A DNA stretch of 64,000 bases from Pyropia yezoensis (lineage: Eukaryota; Rhodophyta; Bangiophyceae; Bangiales; Bangiaceae): the NCBI GenBank assembly GCA_009829735.1, contig CM020618.1, forward strand, positions 19,949,346 to 20,013,345, in the 5' to 3' direction. Positions 42,678 to 52,279 of the stretch are shown here, in pieces. Positions within the stretch are counted from its first letter, which is position 1. Every line of letters begins with the position of its first letter. The notes below the pieces were generated by a model, which saw nothing but the letters and a program-made list of their open reading frames with translations, did no database searches and was not told where the DNA came from. The position numbers and the translations under genes were made by a program.

Positions 42678-43690
42678 GGCTGCCCGACAGAGGGGGGCTG
42701 GATGGACGAGAGGATGTGGGCAAGAAGATGGCCGCAGAGTCGAATATACCGCGGCGTTGCCGCTGTACGTACTTTATGGGTGGGGCATGCGGGCGATGGG
42801 AGGCGCTGGCGGCCGTGCGGGCGGTAAAGTGGCCGCCCGCGGTATGCCTTAAGAGAGAAGGTTCATCACGGCGGCGACGCCCGCCCGCGCCGCAGCGGCA
42901 ATGGAGAGCCGCCGCAGCAGTGCCGGCCGCCGCGGCTGCGGCAGCCGCAGGGACTGCCACAGCCGAGCCCGCCGCGCCACGCCATCGCGGCCGCCCGCAT
43001 GTACCGCGCGGTGCCGCGCGGCGAGGCCGGGGCGAGGCAGGCGCCGCTCGCCTCCCCACGCTGGTGCGCGCCGCTCGCCTCCCCACGCTGGTGCGCGCCG
43101 CTCGCGCGCGCGCGTGCGCCCGGCCGCGTGCCAGCCCGCGCTCGCACCCGCCCGCCGCCAGCGCCCTGCGCGGCACCGCGACAGGCGGGCACGTTGCGGC
43201 GGCCGTCACCTCCCCTGCCCCGGACTGGTGGGCGGGCGACAGCGTGGGGCGGCGACGAGGAGCGGCGGCCCGTTGCGGCCGCCGCCAACGCCGCCTCCCT
43301 CACCCACCCCGCCCGCCAGCGCCGCTCGGCAGCCTCGCCTCTGTCCCTCGCGCGTGCGTGGCCGCCAGCGCGTGGCCGCCACGCTGGGGTCGTCATGGTC
43401 ACATCCGAGTAAAAATGAAGTGGACGCACCCAAAGGAGGGTTGAACGGCTGGCAAACTGGCATACCTGTTTGAAATATGGCTCGGGGCTGGCTTCGGCCG
43501 CGATCCAGCTGATTGAGTTGGAGGGCAGACATGAAAATGTGATAATTTCAGCAGGGGTTGCCAGACCTCAACGGAGCCGAAAATTGGGGCTTGTGTCGCC
43601 CACGCTCGTCTCCACGTGGTTCCCCTAGGCACGGCAGGTGGCATCCCTTGACTCCAGTGTCGCCGCGTTGGACGCGCGTCTGGGGCGGTA
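42678..43690. other. Upstream GH17 region and GC-rich sequence, no gene supported
   Basis: A less GC-rich promoter-like stretch (42680-42790) precedes Arg/Ala-rich open frames on all strands (42860-43400) that look compositional. A 27-base unit is duplicated in tandem at about 43048-43101 (CGCTCGCCTCCCCACGCTGG begins each copy). Confidence 0.4.
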
Positions 43691-43720
43691 GTGTGTCTCT
43701 GGGGAGAAGGCTGCTCGTGG

Positions 43721-43873
43721 GGATGGCGGCGCAAGTGGAGCAAGAGGGAAGCGCGCCGCCAAAGAGACCGAGCCCAGGCCGCGGAGAGGGAGGCGGCTGC
43801 CAGGGATGTGATTTCCGCGCTTGTACAAGCGCACACAGCACAGCTTGAGGTATGCGAGCATGAGCACCGCTGA
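43721..43873 (+). CDS. Short coiled-coil exon or ORF
   Basis: The plus frame ending in TGA at 43871 encodes a strongly charged heptad-like helix (REARRQRDRAQAAEREAAAR then DVISALVQAHTAQLEVCEHE). That is unusual for the local base composition and suggests a real coding exon. I cannot identify a start or partner exons, and the family is unknown. Confidence 0.3.
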   Translation, partial: GWRRKWSKREARRQRDRAQAAEREAAARDVISALVQAHTAQLEVCEHEHR

Positions 43874-43904
43874 CCTGACTCAATGGTTAGGCGCGCGTTT
43901 TGTG

Positions 43905-43965
43905 TTCGTACAGCCCTTCTCCAAAAAAAACGGTGCAACCGTTTTTTGGAGAAGGGCTGTACGAA
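43905..43965. repeat. 61-base hairpin (inverted repeat with A/T stem)
   Basis: TTCGTACAGCCCTTCTCC followed by eight A and CGGT pairs with ACCG, six T and GGAGAAGGGCTGTACGAA across a tiny loop. Apart from two extra A the arms are perfect. It lies in otherwise non-repetitive sequence. Possible reading: a folded-back transposon remnant or the stem of a small RNA precursor. Confidence 0.85.
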
Positions 43966-44439
43966 GGAGTGCGGTGGGCCATTGCATGGACCCTTCCGTG
44001 GTGTCCATCACGGGCATCCGTCGGCGGCGCCGGCCACTGCGAGCAGCGGACAATGCGCGCGGCGGCCAGCGAGCGCCGTACTCTACGGTGCGAGGGAGGG
44101 CCACGAGCTCAAGCTGCTCCGCTGGTCAATTGGCCTGAATTGGCGTGCCTCTTCAGCGTGGATCCTCGGCTACTCCAACCGCCGCTGCATTGGCCAACCC
44201 GCGCTGTTGGGCAACTGGCCCATTTCCAAAAGCGCTCAGCCCTCACCATACAGCGTCCATCCGCCCTCGAGGGGCCCGTCCCCGTGCTGTCCTGTACCGC
44301 CCGACCCTCCGCCGTGCGGGGGGGAGGGTGCGCACGGCCGTGGCGGAGGCGGCGGCACGACAAGGATCCCAATGGGGGACCCCCCCCCCCCCCCCCCCCC
44401 CCCCCCCGCCCAGCGCACGCTGCCGGGGCGCGTGGCTCG
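43966..44439. other. No gene supported; 28-base poly-C
   Basis: Mixed sequence with a run of 28 C at about 44380-44407. No feature other than the homopolymer is supported. Confidence 0.5.
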
Positions 44440-45885
44440 CTACAACCCGTGGGGTGGCGCGGCGCCGCCGCGGCCACGTCCCGCGGCGGCGGCTCGGTCC
44501 ACGCCCCGCGCGGGGCCTCGAGAGCGGGTGCGCGCGCGCACCCCCGCGAGCGGCCCCGCCAGCGCCCGCCCGCGTCGTCGCAGGCTGCCGCTGCGCGCCG
44601 CGGCGGCCGGCACTGCACGCTGCGGCGGCCGCCGCGGGCGGGGTGCCCCCACGCGACAGGTCACACTGCCTGGCGGGCCGCCCTGCCCAGGCGTACAGAG
44701 GCAGGGGCTCCTCACCAACCAGCGTACGGCCGCGGCAGCAGCCTCGGCGGTGGGCACCCGCACCACCCCGCGGGCGGCAACGACGCCGACGGCCACGGCG
44801 GCGCCCACCACCGCCACCGCCGCGGCGGGGATGCCGGGGCCGTTGGGGGGCGCCTCCCCACTGCCATCCCCCCCCCCCGAGGTGGCCAGCGCGAGGCCCG
44901 CCGCCACTGCCCGCCGCACCGCGGCGGCCACGCCCCGCCCATCCCCCCGGGCGGCCACGTCACCCACCCACACCCCCCCCCGCCCACGGTTGTGGGCGGG
45001 CGGCCCGCCCAGAAGCGGCGCCGTCACGACCGTTGCGCCCACCACCCCCGGGGGCCCCGCCTCTGGCTGCCCCACATCCGCGTCGACGAGCACAACCCCC
45101 CGAGGCGCGCCGCCGCCGCCGAGCAGGGCGTTGACAATGTAGCGGACGGCCATGGACTTGCCCGCCCCTTTAGCGCCCACCACCATCACGCGATGGGCGA
45201 GGGGTGGGGCAGGGGCGGACGCCGCCGCCGTCGCAGCCGCCGCCGCCGCCGCTGGTGGCGGCGACGCCGCCGGCGACAACGGCCGCAGCAGGTCCCGCGT
45301 GAGCGTTGGCAGGTCGGCCGGCGCCGTCGCGGGAGGGTACTTGCACGGGCCCGCCACGTCCGCGCCCGCCACCAGCGCCGCCGTCGCGGGCACGCTGGGG
45401 AGGCCCGACAGGGATAGGTAGCGCGCCAGGTCAGTGGGGAGGGACTCGGCCGCCGACGGGGCGCCACCGCTGGCAGCGCCACCCGCCGCCCCCTGCGGCA
45501 GTGTCCGGAGGAGCACCACCGCGCCCCGCGGGCGCTCCCATTGGGCAGGGCAGCGCGCTGCCCTGCCCAATACCGCGCCCCGCGGGCGCTCCCATTGGGC
45601 AGGGCAGCGCGCTGCCCTGCCCAATACCGCGGCCCGCGGGCACTCCCATTGGGCAGGGCAGCGCGCTGCCCTGCCCAATACCGCGGCCCGCGGGCACTCC
45701 CATTGGGCAGGGCAGCGCGCTGCCCTGCCCAATACCGCGGCCCGCGGGCGCGCGGCAGGCAGGCGGTAGTAGCCCGTCTGTATGTACCTTGGTCGACCAA
45801 TCTCTACACAGTCGACCACTCTACAGGGCCGTGAGCTGCGATCTGGCCACCCCGAGCGACTCTTTTTTTCTCTTCCGAACGCCAT
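44440..45885 (-). CDS. NOL9/GRC3-like polynucleotide 5'-kinase, C-terminus unclear
   Basis: From the ATG at 45885. The Walker A motif VGAKGAGKSMAVRY is near residue 236 (45154-45180). Then VVLVDADVGQPEAGPPGVVG and TVVTAPLLGGP follow, which match the GRC3/NOL9/CLP1 kinase block (DxDxGQPExxPPG, then APLLGPP). These enzymes phosphorylate RNA 5'-hydroxyl ends; NOL9/GRC3 acts in nucleolar ITS2 processing of pre-rRNA. WVGDVAARGD fits the next conserved block. The usual NTxGWVxGxG segment is not seen, and from about residue 370 the frame turns into Arg/Ala-rich sequence, so the true 3' part is missing, spliced elsewhere or damaged. Residues ~45-116 are four tandem 18-residue repeats encoded by the palindromic array listed separately. 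Whether the N-terminal ~120 residues are translated is uncertain. Confidence 0.68.
   Translation of the reverse strand: MAFGREKKSRSGWPDRSSRPCRVVDCVEIGRPRYIQTGYYRLPAARPRAAVLGRAARCPAQWECPRAAVLGRAARCPAQWECPRAAVLGRAARCPAQWERPRGAVLGRAARCPAQWERPRGAVVLLRTLPQGAAGGAASGGAPSAAESLPTDLARYLSLSGLPSVPATAALVAGADVAGPCKYPPATAPADLPTLTRDLLRPLSPAASPPPAAAAAAATAAASAPAPPLAHRVMVVGAKGAGKSMAVRYIVNALLGGGGAPRGVVLVDADVGQPEAGPPGVVGATVVTAPLLGGPPAHNRGRGGVWVGDVAARGDGRGVAAAVRRAVAAGLALATSGGGDGSGEAPPNGPGIPAAAVAVVGAAVAVGVVAARGVVRVPTAEAAAAAVRWLVRSPCLCTPGQGGPPGSVTCRVGAPRPRRPPQRAVPAAAARSGSLRRRGRALAGPLAGVRARTRSRGPARGVDRAAAAGRGRGGAAPPHGL
45518..45750. repeat. 54-bp tandem array, each unit with a 32-bp perfect palindrome
   Basis: Four units (45518, 45572, 45626, 45680) and a 17-base partial. 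Each holds ATTGGGCAGGGCAGCG joined to its exact complement CGCTGCCCTGCCCAAT (45540-45571, 45594-45625, 45648-45679, 45702-45733). Between them is a second GC palindrome-like core (CCGCGGCCCGCGG or CCGCGCCCCGCGG). Units 1-2 and 3-4 differ at two linker positions; the palindromes are identical. The 54-base period keeps the NOL9-like frame open as 18-residue repeats. Confidence 0.97.
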
Positions 45886-45999
45886 GTATTGCACGAGGAC
45901 CGGAGCTTGTTCTCGGCCGACGCCCCGCCCCCCCGTAGGTACTAGTAGCCTCCTCCCTCACGCGTCCTGTTCGTCCGCATGCCTCACAACGCCGCACGC

Positions 46000-46169
46000 G
46001 GATGCATGGCGACTTGCCCCTCCCCATCCTGCCCCCTCCCTCTCCTCGCCTCCTCGTGCAGCCACCTCCACCTGCAGGGGACAGTGTCCCCCGGCAGCCG
46101 ACGGCCGGATGCATGGCGACTAGCCTCTCCCCATCCCCGCCTCCTCCCTCTCCTCGCCTCCTCGTGCAC
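46000..46169. repeat. Direct repeat pair, ~62 bp, 107 bp apart
   Basis: GGATGCATGGCGACT plus a C/T-rich stretch ending CTCCTCGTGCA occurs at about 46000-46060 and again at 46107-46169 with few differences. No coding role is apparent. Confidence 0.8.
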
Positions 46170-46360
46170 GGATGGTTTGTCGCGGCCCCCTCCTATGCAG
46201 CCTCCGAGTGGCCGCTAGGCTCCCCACGCGTCCTGCCTCAGCAGAAAGGATGCCGCGCGCATGCGCCACCGTCCGCCGTCGTCACCCACTACGAATGTTC
46301 ACGCCTTCTGCTCCACCCGTCGCCCCCTCCGACGGTACTCCCCTCACCGCCTTGTCCACC

Positions 46361-46735
46361 ATGCCTGTGACTCGGGAGCGAGACCCCGAGGAACGTGAAA
46401 GAGGCAATGAGCGGGCCAAAGTGCGGCGCCTGGAGCGAAAGGCTGCCGCCGCTCTGGCAAGACGACCAACGACGACCGTGGCCGTGACGACGCCTCCAAG
46501 GACTGCGACCAGGCACTACGTTCCGGTCTCTGGCTGGCAGCCAGCCCGTCCCGGCCTCTGGCCGCTGCCCCCCGCCGCCCTTTGGCCGCCCCCCCCCCGC
46601 CTTTCCCCTGCCCTGGCGTTGCGGTGGCGGCGGCGGAGCGGGCGGCAGCGGCGGCGGCGGCGGCGGCAGCAGAGAAGTCCTCGGGGAGGGTCATGGCACA
46701 CAGGGGGGGGGACGGAGGGGGAACACGGGAGATGA
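46361..46735 (+). CDS. Small basic protein, hypothetical
   Basis: An ATG at 46361 in a purine-rich ACC-ATG context opens a 124-codon frame. The first 35 residues (PVTRERDPEERERGNERAKV then RRLERKAAAALARR) form a highly charged helix that the local composition does not predict. The remainder is Pro/Arg-rich. A competing frame on the minus strand starts TLPEDFSAAAAAAA at 46694. Family unknown; only the first third is persuasive. Confidence 0.3.
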   Translation: MPVTRERDPEERERGNERAKVRRLERKAAAALARRPTTTVAVTTPPRTATRHYVPVSGWQPARPGLWPLPPAALWPPPPRLSPALALRWRRRSGRQRRRRRRQQRSPRGGSWHTGGGTEGEHGR

Positions 46736-47249
46736 GGTTAGATGCACGGTGGAATGGGCAGACGCGCCTGTGCCCAGAAGGGGGGGGGGGGGGGGGGCTG
46801 CAAGGGGTGGCCCCGGTGAGGGGAGGCCAGGGCGCCACGCAGTGACCGTGGAGAGGGTCGTTCACCCCCCAGTGGGGTGTGGGGCGGGAGGGGGCGGGAG
46901 GGCCTGTGCCGTGCAAACTGGCGCGGGACGGGCGGTGGGTCGGGGCCAGTCACCTTTGCTTTGGTGCCTTTGCTGGGCGGGCAGCAAAGGGTACAGTCCT
47001 GTACACGACAGGCGCGTCCTTCGAAAGACAAAAAAGAGGAAAAGAGGTTTGGCTGACGTATTTCCCACGAAAGCCCACTTGTGACCCACAACTCTGGCGG
47101 CCACGACGGTCGCATCGCCCGAGCAGACACGCCGCCCCCACCCCTTTGCCTCCCTCCGGCCCGCTACCCACCCCCATCCACCTCCGCCACACCCCCTCCC
47201 ACTGCTCCGCCACTCGCTCCCTCTGCCTTTGCCGACGCCCACCCCTCCC

Positions 47250-48356
47250 ATGGCGGTGCCCCCCCCCGAAACGGGCGGCGCCAGCCCGCCGGCCGCGGCC
47301 GCGGCCGTCGCGGCCGCCGCCGCCGCCGCCAGCGGCAGCGGCGGCGGCTGGACCGTCATCCCGCCCCGGCGGGGCCGCCGCCGCCCCCGCCCACCGCCGG
47401 CCGCGGCGGCAACGACAGCGGCGACAGCGGCGGTGGCAGCTGCAGCCGCCGTCCCCCGCTCCTCTCCCTCCCCCTCCCCCTCCGGTCCCCCCCCGTCGGT
47501 GCTTGCCGTGGCCGCCCTCCTCGCTGCCATTGACCGCGACACCCCCGCCGGCGGCGCCGGCGGCTGGGCGGCCGCCGCCACTGCCACTGTCGTTGCCGCC
47601 GTCGAGGCGGCGGTCACCGCGGCGGCGGCGGCGGCAGCCGCGGCAGCCGCTCCCGTCGCACCACCAGCAGCGACCGCTGCTGCAGTAGCAGCAGCGCCGG
47701 CAGCGGCAACAGCGGAGGTGACGGCGCCGGCGCGGCGGCTGGGGGGGGGGGCAGCCGCCGAGGGGGCGGCCGCAGACGCGGCGGTCGCCGCCGCCGTCCC
47801 CTCCCCCGCCGCCGCCGCCGCCACCACCGCCACCTCCGCCGCCGCCGCTGCGGTCGCCGCCACCGCCGCCGCCGCCCCGCCTGTAGAGGTGCGGGTGGTG
47901 GTGGTCGGCGCCGGCAGCCCAGAGGCGTCCCCGTCGGCACGGGCGCAGCTGGGGTGGGCGGCGGCGCTGGTGGCCGCCCTGGTCACGGCGGGCGGCGAGG
48001 ACGCCCGGGACGGGGGGGGGAGGGGCACCCCGGCTGGCCGCAGCGGCAGCAGCGGTGGTGGTGGTGGTGGTGGTGGGGAGGGCGCCGCCGGGGGGGGGGG
48101 GGCGCCGCTGCCGCCCCCGGTGGCCGCGGGTGGAAAGGAAGGGGGACGGGAGGGGGGGGCGAGCGCCGACCGCGACGGCAGCGGCGGCGGCGGCGGCGGC
48201 GGAGGCGGCGGCGGCGGGGGTGGGGGGTGCCTGGAAGGGGGAGTGGGGTGCCCCCCCACGGGGGGCGGCCCTGTCCGGTGGGTGGTGCGCCCCCGCCGGC
48301 CACCCGTGGTGGACCCCGTCATGAGCCGCCTCGACGCCGCGGCGGCGGTGGAATGA
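47250..48356 (+). CDS. Ala/Gly-rich hypothetical protein
   Basis: 368 codons from the ATG at 47250. Family unknown. Between Ala and Gly runs are segments with mixed composition: GGGWTVIPPRRGRRRPRP near the N-terminus, SVLAVAALLAAIDRDTPAG, VEVRVVVVGAGSPEASPSAR followed by AQLGWAAALVAALVTAGGED, and the C-terminus GGPVRWVVRPRRPPVVDPVM followed by SRLDAAAAVE. The beta-strand-like VEVRVVVVGAG and the coherent terminus favour the plus strand over the open frames opposite. It converges on the helix-hairpin-helix exon on the minus strand, which begins within ~50 bases of its stop. Confidence 0.45.
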   Translation: MAVPPPETGGASPPAAAAAVAAAAAAASGSGGGWTVIPPRRGRRRPRPPPAAAATTAATAAVAAAAAVPRSSPSPSPSGPPPSVLAVAALLAAIDRDTPAGGAGGWAAAATATVVAAVEAAVTAAAAAAAAAAAPVAPPAATAAAVAAAPAAATAEVTAPARRLGGGAAAEGAAADAAVAAAVPSPAAAAATTATSAAAAAVAATAAAAPPVEVRVVVVGAGSPEASPSARAQLGWAAALVAALVTAGGEDARDGGGRGTPAGRSGSSGGGGGGGGEGAAGGGGAPLPPPVAAGGKEGGREGGASADRDGSGGGGGGGGGGGGGGGCLEGGVGCPPTGGGPVRWVVRPRRPPVVDPVMSRLDAAAAVE

Positions 48357-48399
48357 TCCACCCCCCGCACTTCCCCCACCGCCGCCACCGCGGCGGTGC

Positions 48400-48674
48400 C
48401 GCCGTCGGCGGTGAGCGCCGCGCCGCCCGCATAGGTGCCCGTCGCGAGCATCTCTGCGACGTGAGCGGCCAAGCGGGGGCCAGCGCCGGGGAGGGCGACA
48501 GCGGCCGCCGACGTCAGCGGCGCCCGGACCTTGCGCAGCGCCGCGATGGCGCGGGAGTAGCGGGCGACGCACCACTTGTCGCGGCGGGCCGCGTAGGCGT
48601 CGCGGGCGGCGGTGAAGGCGGCGAGGACCCGCGCGTTGGCGGGGGGAAGCTTGCCGACGGTGGGGGTGGGCGCC
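48400..48674 (-). CDS. MUS81/PolX-type helix-hairpin-helix exon
   Basis: On the minus strand, right after a TGTCAG that would serve as a 3' splice site (48674/48675), about 90 residues encode PPANARVLAAFTAARDAYAA, then RYSRAIAALRKVRAPLTSAA and AVALPGAGPRLAAHVAEMLA. The order (Asn-initiated helix, Tyr-x-Ala-Leu-x-x-Leu, then hxGhGxxLAxxI) is that of the N-terminal HhH domain of MUS81 and the 8-kDa domain of family X DNA polymerases; these bind DNA ends or flaps. Neither the ERCC4 nuclease motif nor polymerase motifs are seen in the neighbouring Pro/Ala-rich sequence. The exon may belong to a larger gene whose other exons lie outside clear recognition, or be a fragment. Confidence 0.5.
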
Positions 48675-48679
48675 TGACA

Positions 48680-51300
48680 GAGGTACGCGCTGAGAGGCCA
48701 CCACGAGGAGGCGGGGGCGGGGGCGCTAGGGGGGGGGAGGAGAAAGAAGCAGGGTGGGGAGGGGGCGGGGAGACCGAGCAGCGGCGGCGGGCTGAACGAG
48801 CCCCCGCGGACGCGAGGGGAGGAGGCGGCAGCCCGATGCGAAAGGGGAGGGGACCAGCGGGGGCGGTGACGCGGCGGCACCATCTGGGAGGCGACGTGGG
48901 AGGTGCGTGGCGGATAGCCACCGCCGCCGCGGGCTGGTGGGGCGGCGGCGGCGGTGGTGGCGGCAGCGGCGGTGGAGGCGATGGTGGCGGCGCCGACGAC
49001 GCCAACGATGGCGGCGGCGGCGGCGACGGCGGCCGGCCACGCACGGTGACCCCTGCAGGGGTGTTCGTCCCCACGGTGGCTGCGGTGCTCGCCCAACCCG
49101 CCGCGGGGGTGGTCCCCCCCCCCCCCCCTCCGCCGCCGCCCACTGGTCGAGGCGTCCGCCGGGGCGGCCGCCGCCCCGCGCCCGCGGGTGAGGCCGCAGC
49201 GGCGGCCGAGTCGTAGGACCACGCTCGGAGGTCGGCGGACGGGCTCCCCCCCCCCCCGCCGCCGCCGTCCCCGCCGGCGACCGGTGCGGAAGCGGCGGGC
49301 GAGTCGTAGGACCACGCGGCGCGAAGGTCGGCAAGCGGGTTCCCCCCCCCCCCGCCGCCACCGTCCCCGCCGGCGGCCGGTGCGGCGTGGCCGACGGCGG
49401 CTGTTGGGGGGAAGTGTGGGCGTGGGGCGGCGGTGGGGCGGCGGCGGCCAGGCAGAACTGCCCCGGCGGTGAGACCTCCCGCCGGCCCAGCAGGGCGGCG
49501 AGCCAGTCGACGCGCACGCCCACAAGTGACGGGGGGCGGGCGGCGGCGAGTACCGCCGCCGACGCGGCCACTGCCACGACCGTCACGCCAGCGGGGAGAG
49601 GCGGCGGGGAGGCGGGGGGGGGACGGGGGGGGCGCCCGAGGGGACGGGGCGCCCGTGCCCCACCGGCGGCGGTGGGGGTGCGGTGCGACGACAGGCCGCG
49701 CCCGCCACGGCCGGCGGCGGCGGCGGCGGCGGCGGCTGCGGTGGCGGCGGCGGCGGGGGTGGGGGTAAGTGTGGCGGCGGCGGTGGCGGCCGACACGACG
49801 CGGGCGGTGCCGCCAATAGCGGCAACACGGGCGGCAGCAGTGGCTGCCCAGGCGGGGGAGAGGCCCCCACCGGGAGGAGGAGGCCGGAGATGAGGGGGGG
49901 GGGGTGGGGGGGGGGGGGGGGGGGGGGCGACCGCCCACGCCGCGTGCGGCCACCGGCGCCCCCGTGGGGAACGGGAGCGGACGGGCGTGTCGAAGCCCCG
50001 TCGGTGGGGGAGGGGGAGGGCGCGGGAGCGGGGGGCAGGGGCGGCGGTCGCGTCGGCGGCAGCGGCAGCGGTTGGCGCGCCGGTGCTGGCGCCAGCGGCA
50101 GCGTCACGACGGGCGGCTGTGGTGGCCGTGCCGCGAGCGGGGGCAGCGGGGGTGCTCCCGGCCGTGCCGCAGGCACACGGGCGGGCAGGGGTGGTGGCCG
50201 TGCGGCCGGGCAGGGGCGTGGGAGGGGCGGCGGAGGGGGGGGGGGGCGCCGTCGCTCGGGGGGGGGAGGGGGGGGGGGGGGGGGGGGGGGCACTGGGTCG
50301 CCGCCGTCGCCGGGCGGTGGGAGGTGGCAGCAGTGGGGAGGGTGGCAACGGCAGGGGCCTTCAGCGGCGGCGGGCGGGGCGACCGTGGCAGCGAGTATGG
50401 CTGCGGCTGCGGCGGCCACTGTGGCTCCGGCTGAGACGGTAGCAGTGCCTGCGGCGCAGGGGGCGGGGGAGCAGCATCCCCTGCCGCCGCTGCGCGCCAC
50501 CGACGCCCGCTGCCGCCGCTGCCACCCCCGCCACGGCCGCCAATGACAGGCCGCCGCCGCCGCAGCCGCTCCTCCCAAGAGCAGCGACGGCGACGGCGGC
50601 GGCGGCGGCGACCAAACACAGGTAATAGTGAAAGGGCACCAGGCCGAAGCGCCCGCCACCGCCGCCACCGCAGCGTGTGGGAGGCGCACACGGCGGCAGC
50701 CACGGGGAGGGAAAGGGGGGGGGGGAAGGCGAGGGGGGGGGGGAGGGGGGGGGGGGGAGGGCCGTGGCGATGGCAGCTGCCGCCACCGCTGCCGCCTTTG
50801 CCGCCGCCGCCGCCGCCGTTAAGGCCGCCGCCGCTGCCACCGCCACCGCCGCCACCGCCGCCTCCGCTGCCGCCGCCGCCGCTGCCGCCGCCGTTGCGGC
50901 CGTCGTCGCCAGTTGCCCATGGGAGGCTGCCGCCGTCACCGTCGCGGTCGCCGTCGTGGCCGCCGTCGCCACCGCCGCCGCCTCCAACAAGAGGCGGTGC
51001 CGCCGCCCCAGCGGTGGCCGCAATGGCGCCCAGGCAGGCGCGCGCCCAGCAGCCGCCGAGCGCCACGTCGGCGGGCGACAGGTGGAAGCGGTGGGCCAGG
51101 TTATGGAGGGTGGTGTACACGGCCGCGAGGTCGACTGCGGCGGGGAGGAGTTGAGGGTGATGGGGCTCTATGGGGAGGGAGGGGGAAGCGAGGGGAAGGG
51201 GAGGGTGGCCATGGGGTGGGTGGAGAGCATGTACGTGTGTACTATACATTACCGGCAGCGGGGCCAGCGGACCGACGGGGTGGGGAAGGGCGTGGGGCAG
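48680..51300 (-). other. Low-complexity, coding-like minus-strand region
   Basis: No single frame is open, but protein-like pieces recur on the minus strand. At 51150-51000: LAAVYTTLHNLAHRFHLSPA then DVALGGCWARACLGAIAATA, helical, with a faint cyclin-like look. Near 50640: RFGLVPFHYYLCLVAAAA. Near 49580-49460: GVTVVAVAASAAVLAAARPP and LVGVRVDWLAALLGRREVSP. At 49330-49200 two copies of ADLRAAWSYDSPAA separated by a Gly run. The pieces may be exons or one gene with frame errors at the many C and G runs (near 49900-49927, 50265-50290, 50735-50760). The copies at 49200-49390 are a tandem DNA duplication of about 95 bp. Family unknown. Confidence 0.3.
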
Positions 51301-51445
51301 GCCAGAGGAGTAGGGTCCCCCCTCCCGTCCCCCCCCCCCCCCCCCCCCGCCGTCTGTATCAGCCCGGCCCCGCCGTCCCGCCCCCTGACGCACACCGTAG
51401 TCAACAGGGACATTTCAAAGCAGGACCAGGGGGGGACTAGGATGG

Positions 51446-52138
51446 ATGGCACAGAGGGTCAGGCCCGTTCACATAGAGCAAAGTTGCCATACACCCCAAG
51501 TGGCACGGTACTGCGATGCCGTCTGCGCCACAAGTGGGGATACGCACAAACCCACGCAAGGACGCAAGCCTTCCCCCCCGCACGCATCGGCGCGCGCTGC
51601 GCAGATTACCTTCCGTGACCGCGGCGTGCGTTGTCACAGAGCAAGAGTGGGCTACGGGTTCATACAGGGCGACGTAGCCGCGTCGGGAAGCACGAGAACA
51701 TGGTCTGAGTGCGATCGTGCGACGAAGCCGAATGGGGTGGCACATGGGCACGTGGGGCGCGAGCCCGTCGTCCTTATGTCTCTCCCTGGGACAAGGCAGC
51801 AGCTGGCGCACGTCGACGCTACGTCCAAGTCAGTGCCCAGGGACGTGCCACCTATGGTAGGCCTGTTCTTGTCCCTGGAGCCGAACACCAGGGCGGTCGT
51901 TTACCCCGGTCTGCGGCACAAGCACTGCCGCCCTGGCGTACCTGTGGTTTTGCCAATGGAAGTGGAGGCCCCTTGTGGCACATGCTTTCTCTTTCGGGGG
52001 GACTTGGTGCACTGCGGGGCGTCCAACCCATTCTCTTCCGTGCACCGGCGGATTCACTGTTATGTGCACCGAACTGACATGCCCACCAGTACGTGGTCCG
52101 GGCAGGGGCACATTTTCACCCCTTCTTCGCCGGCCTAG
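51446..52138 (+). CDS. 2-oxoglutarate/Fe(II) oxygenase-like beta-helix protein
   Basis: 230 codons from the ATG at 51446, with ordinary amino-acid composition and lower GC than the flanks. The C-terminal half reads PGTRQQLAHVDAT (candidate metal-binding His-x-Asp), VPPMVGLFLSLEPNTRAVVY, PMEVEAPCGTCFLFRGDLVH (distal His) and RRIHCYV (Arg that could bind the 2-oxoglutarate carboxylate). This is the His-x-Asp...His...Arg order of the double-stranded beta-helix oxygenases. The N-terminal half is unlike any family I know and may be short of the usual helices. Hydroxylation of a small molecule or protein is possible; the substrate is unknown. No intron is evident. Confidence 0.6.
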   Translation: MAQRVRPVHIEQSCHTPQVARYCDAVCATSGDTHKPTQGRKPSPPHASARAAQITFRDRGVRCHRARVGYGFIQGDVAASGSTRTWSECDRATKPNGVAHGHVGREPVVLMSLPGTRQQLAHVDATSKSVPRDVPPMVGLFLSLEPNTRAVVYPGLRHKHCRPGVPVVLPMEVEAPCGTCFLFRGDLVHCGASNPFSSVHRRIHCYVHRTDMPTSTWSGQGHIFTPSSPA

Positions 52139-52279
52139 AGGGAAGATGGCGTCGGGATGTGTGGAGAGGAGTGTAGACTCCAGCAAAGTACCGGGCAGGA
52201 ACGTCACAGCAAGCAACCATGCCACCTTAGATGGGGAATGAAACGCTAGCAGGAGGGCGGCGCCGCAACCGAGGCGGCT

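Noticed and set aside
42866..43429. Arg/Ala-rich frames with a duplicated GAHQRGEAS-type segment as a gene
   Set aside because: The duplication is a 27-bp tandem DNA repeat. All three frames and both strands are equally open, and no family likeness exists.
45518..45750. CRISPR array
   Set aside because: Units are contiguous 54-bp tandem repeats without unique spacers, and the genome is eukaryotic.
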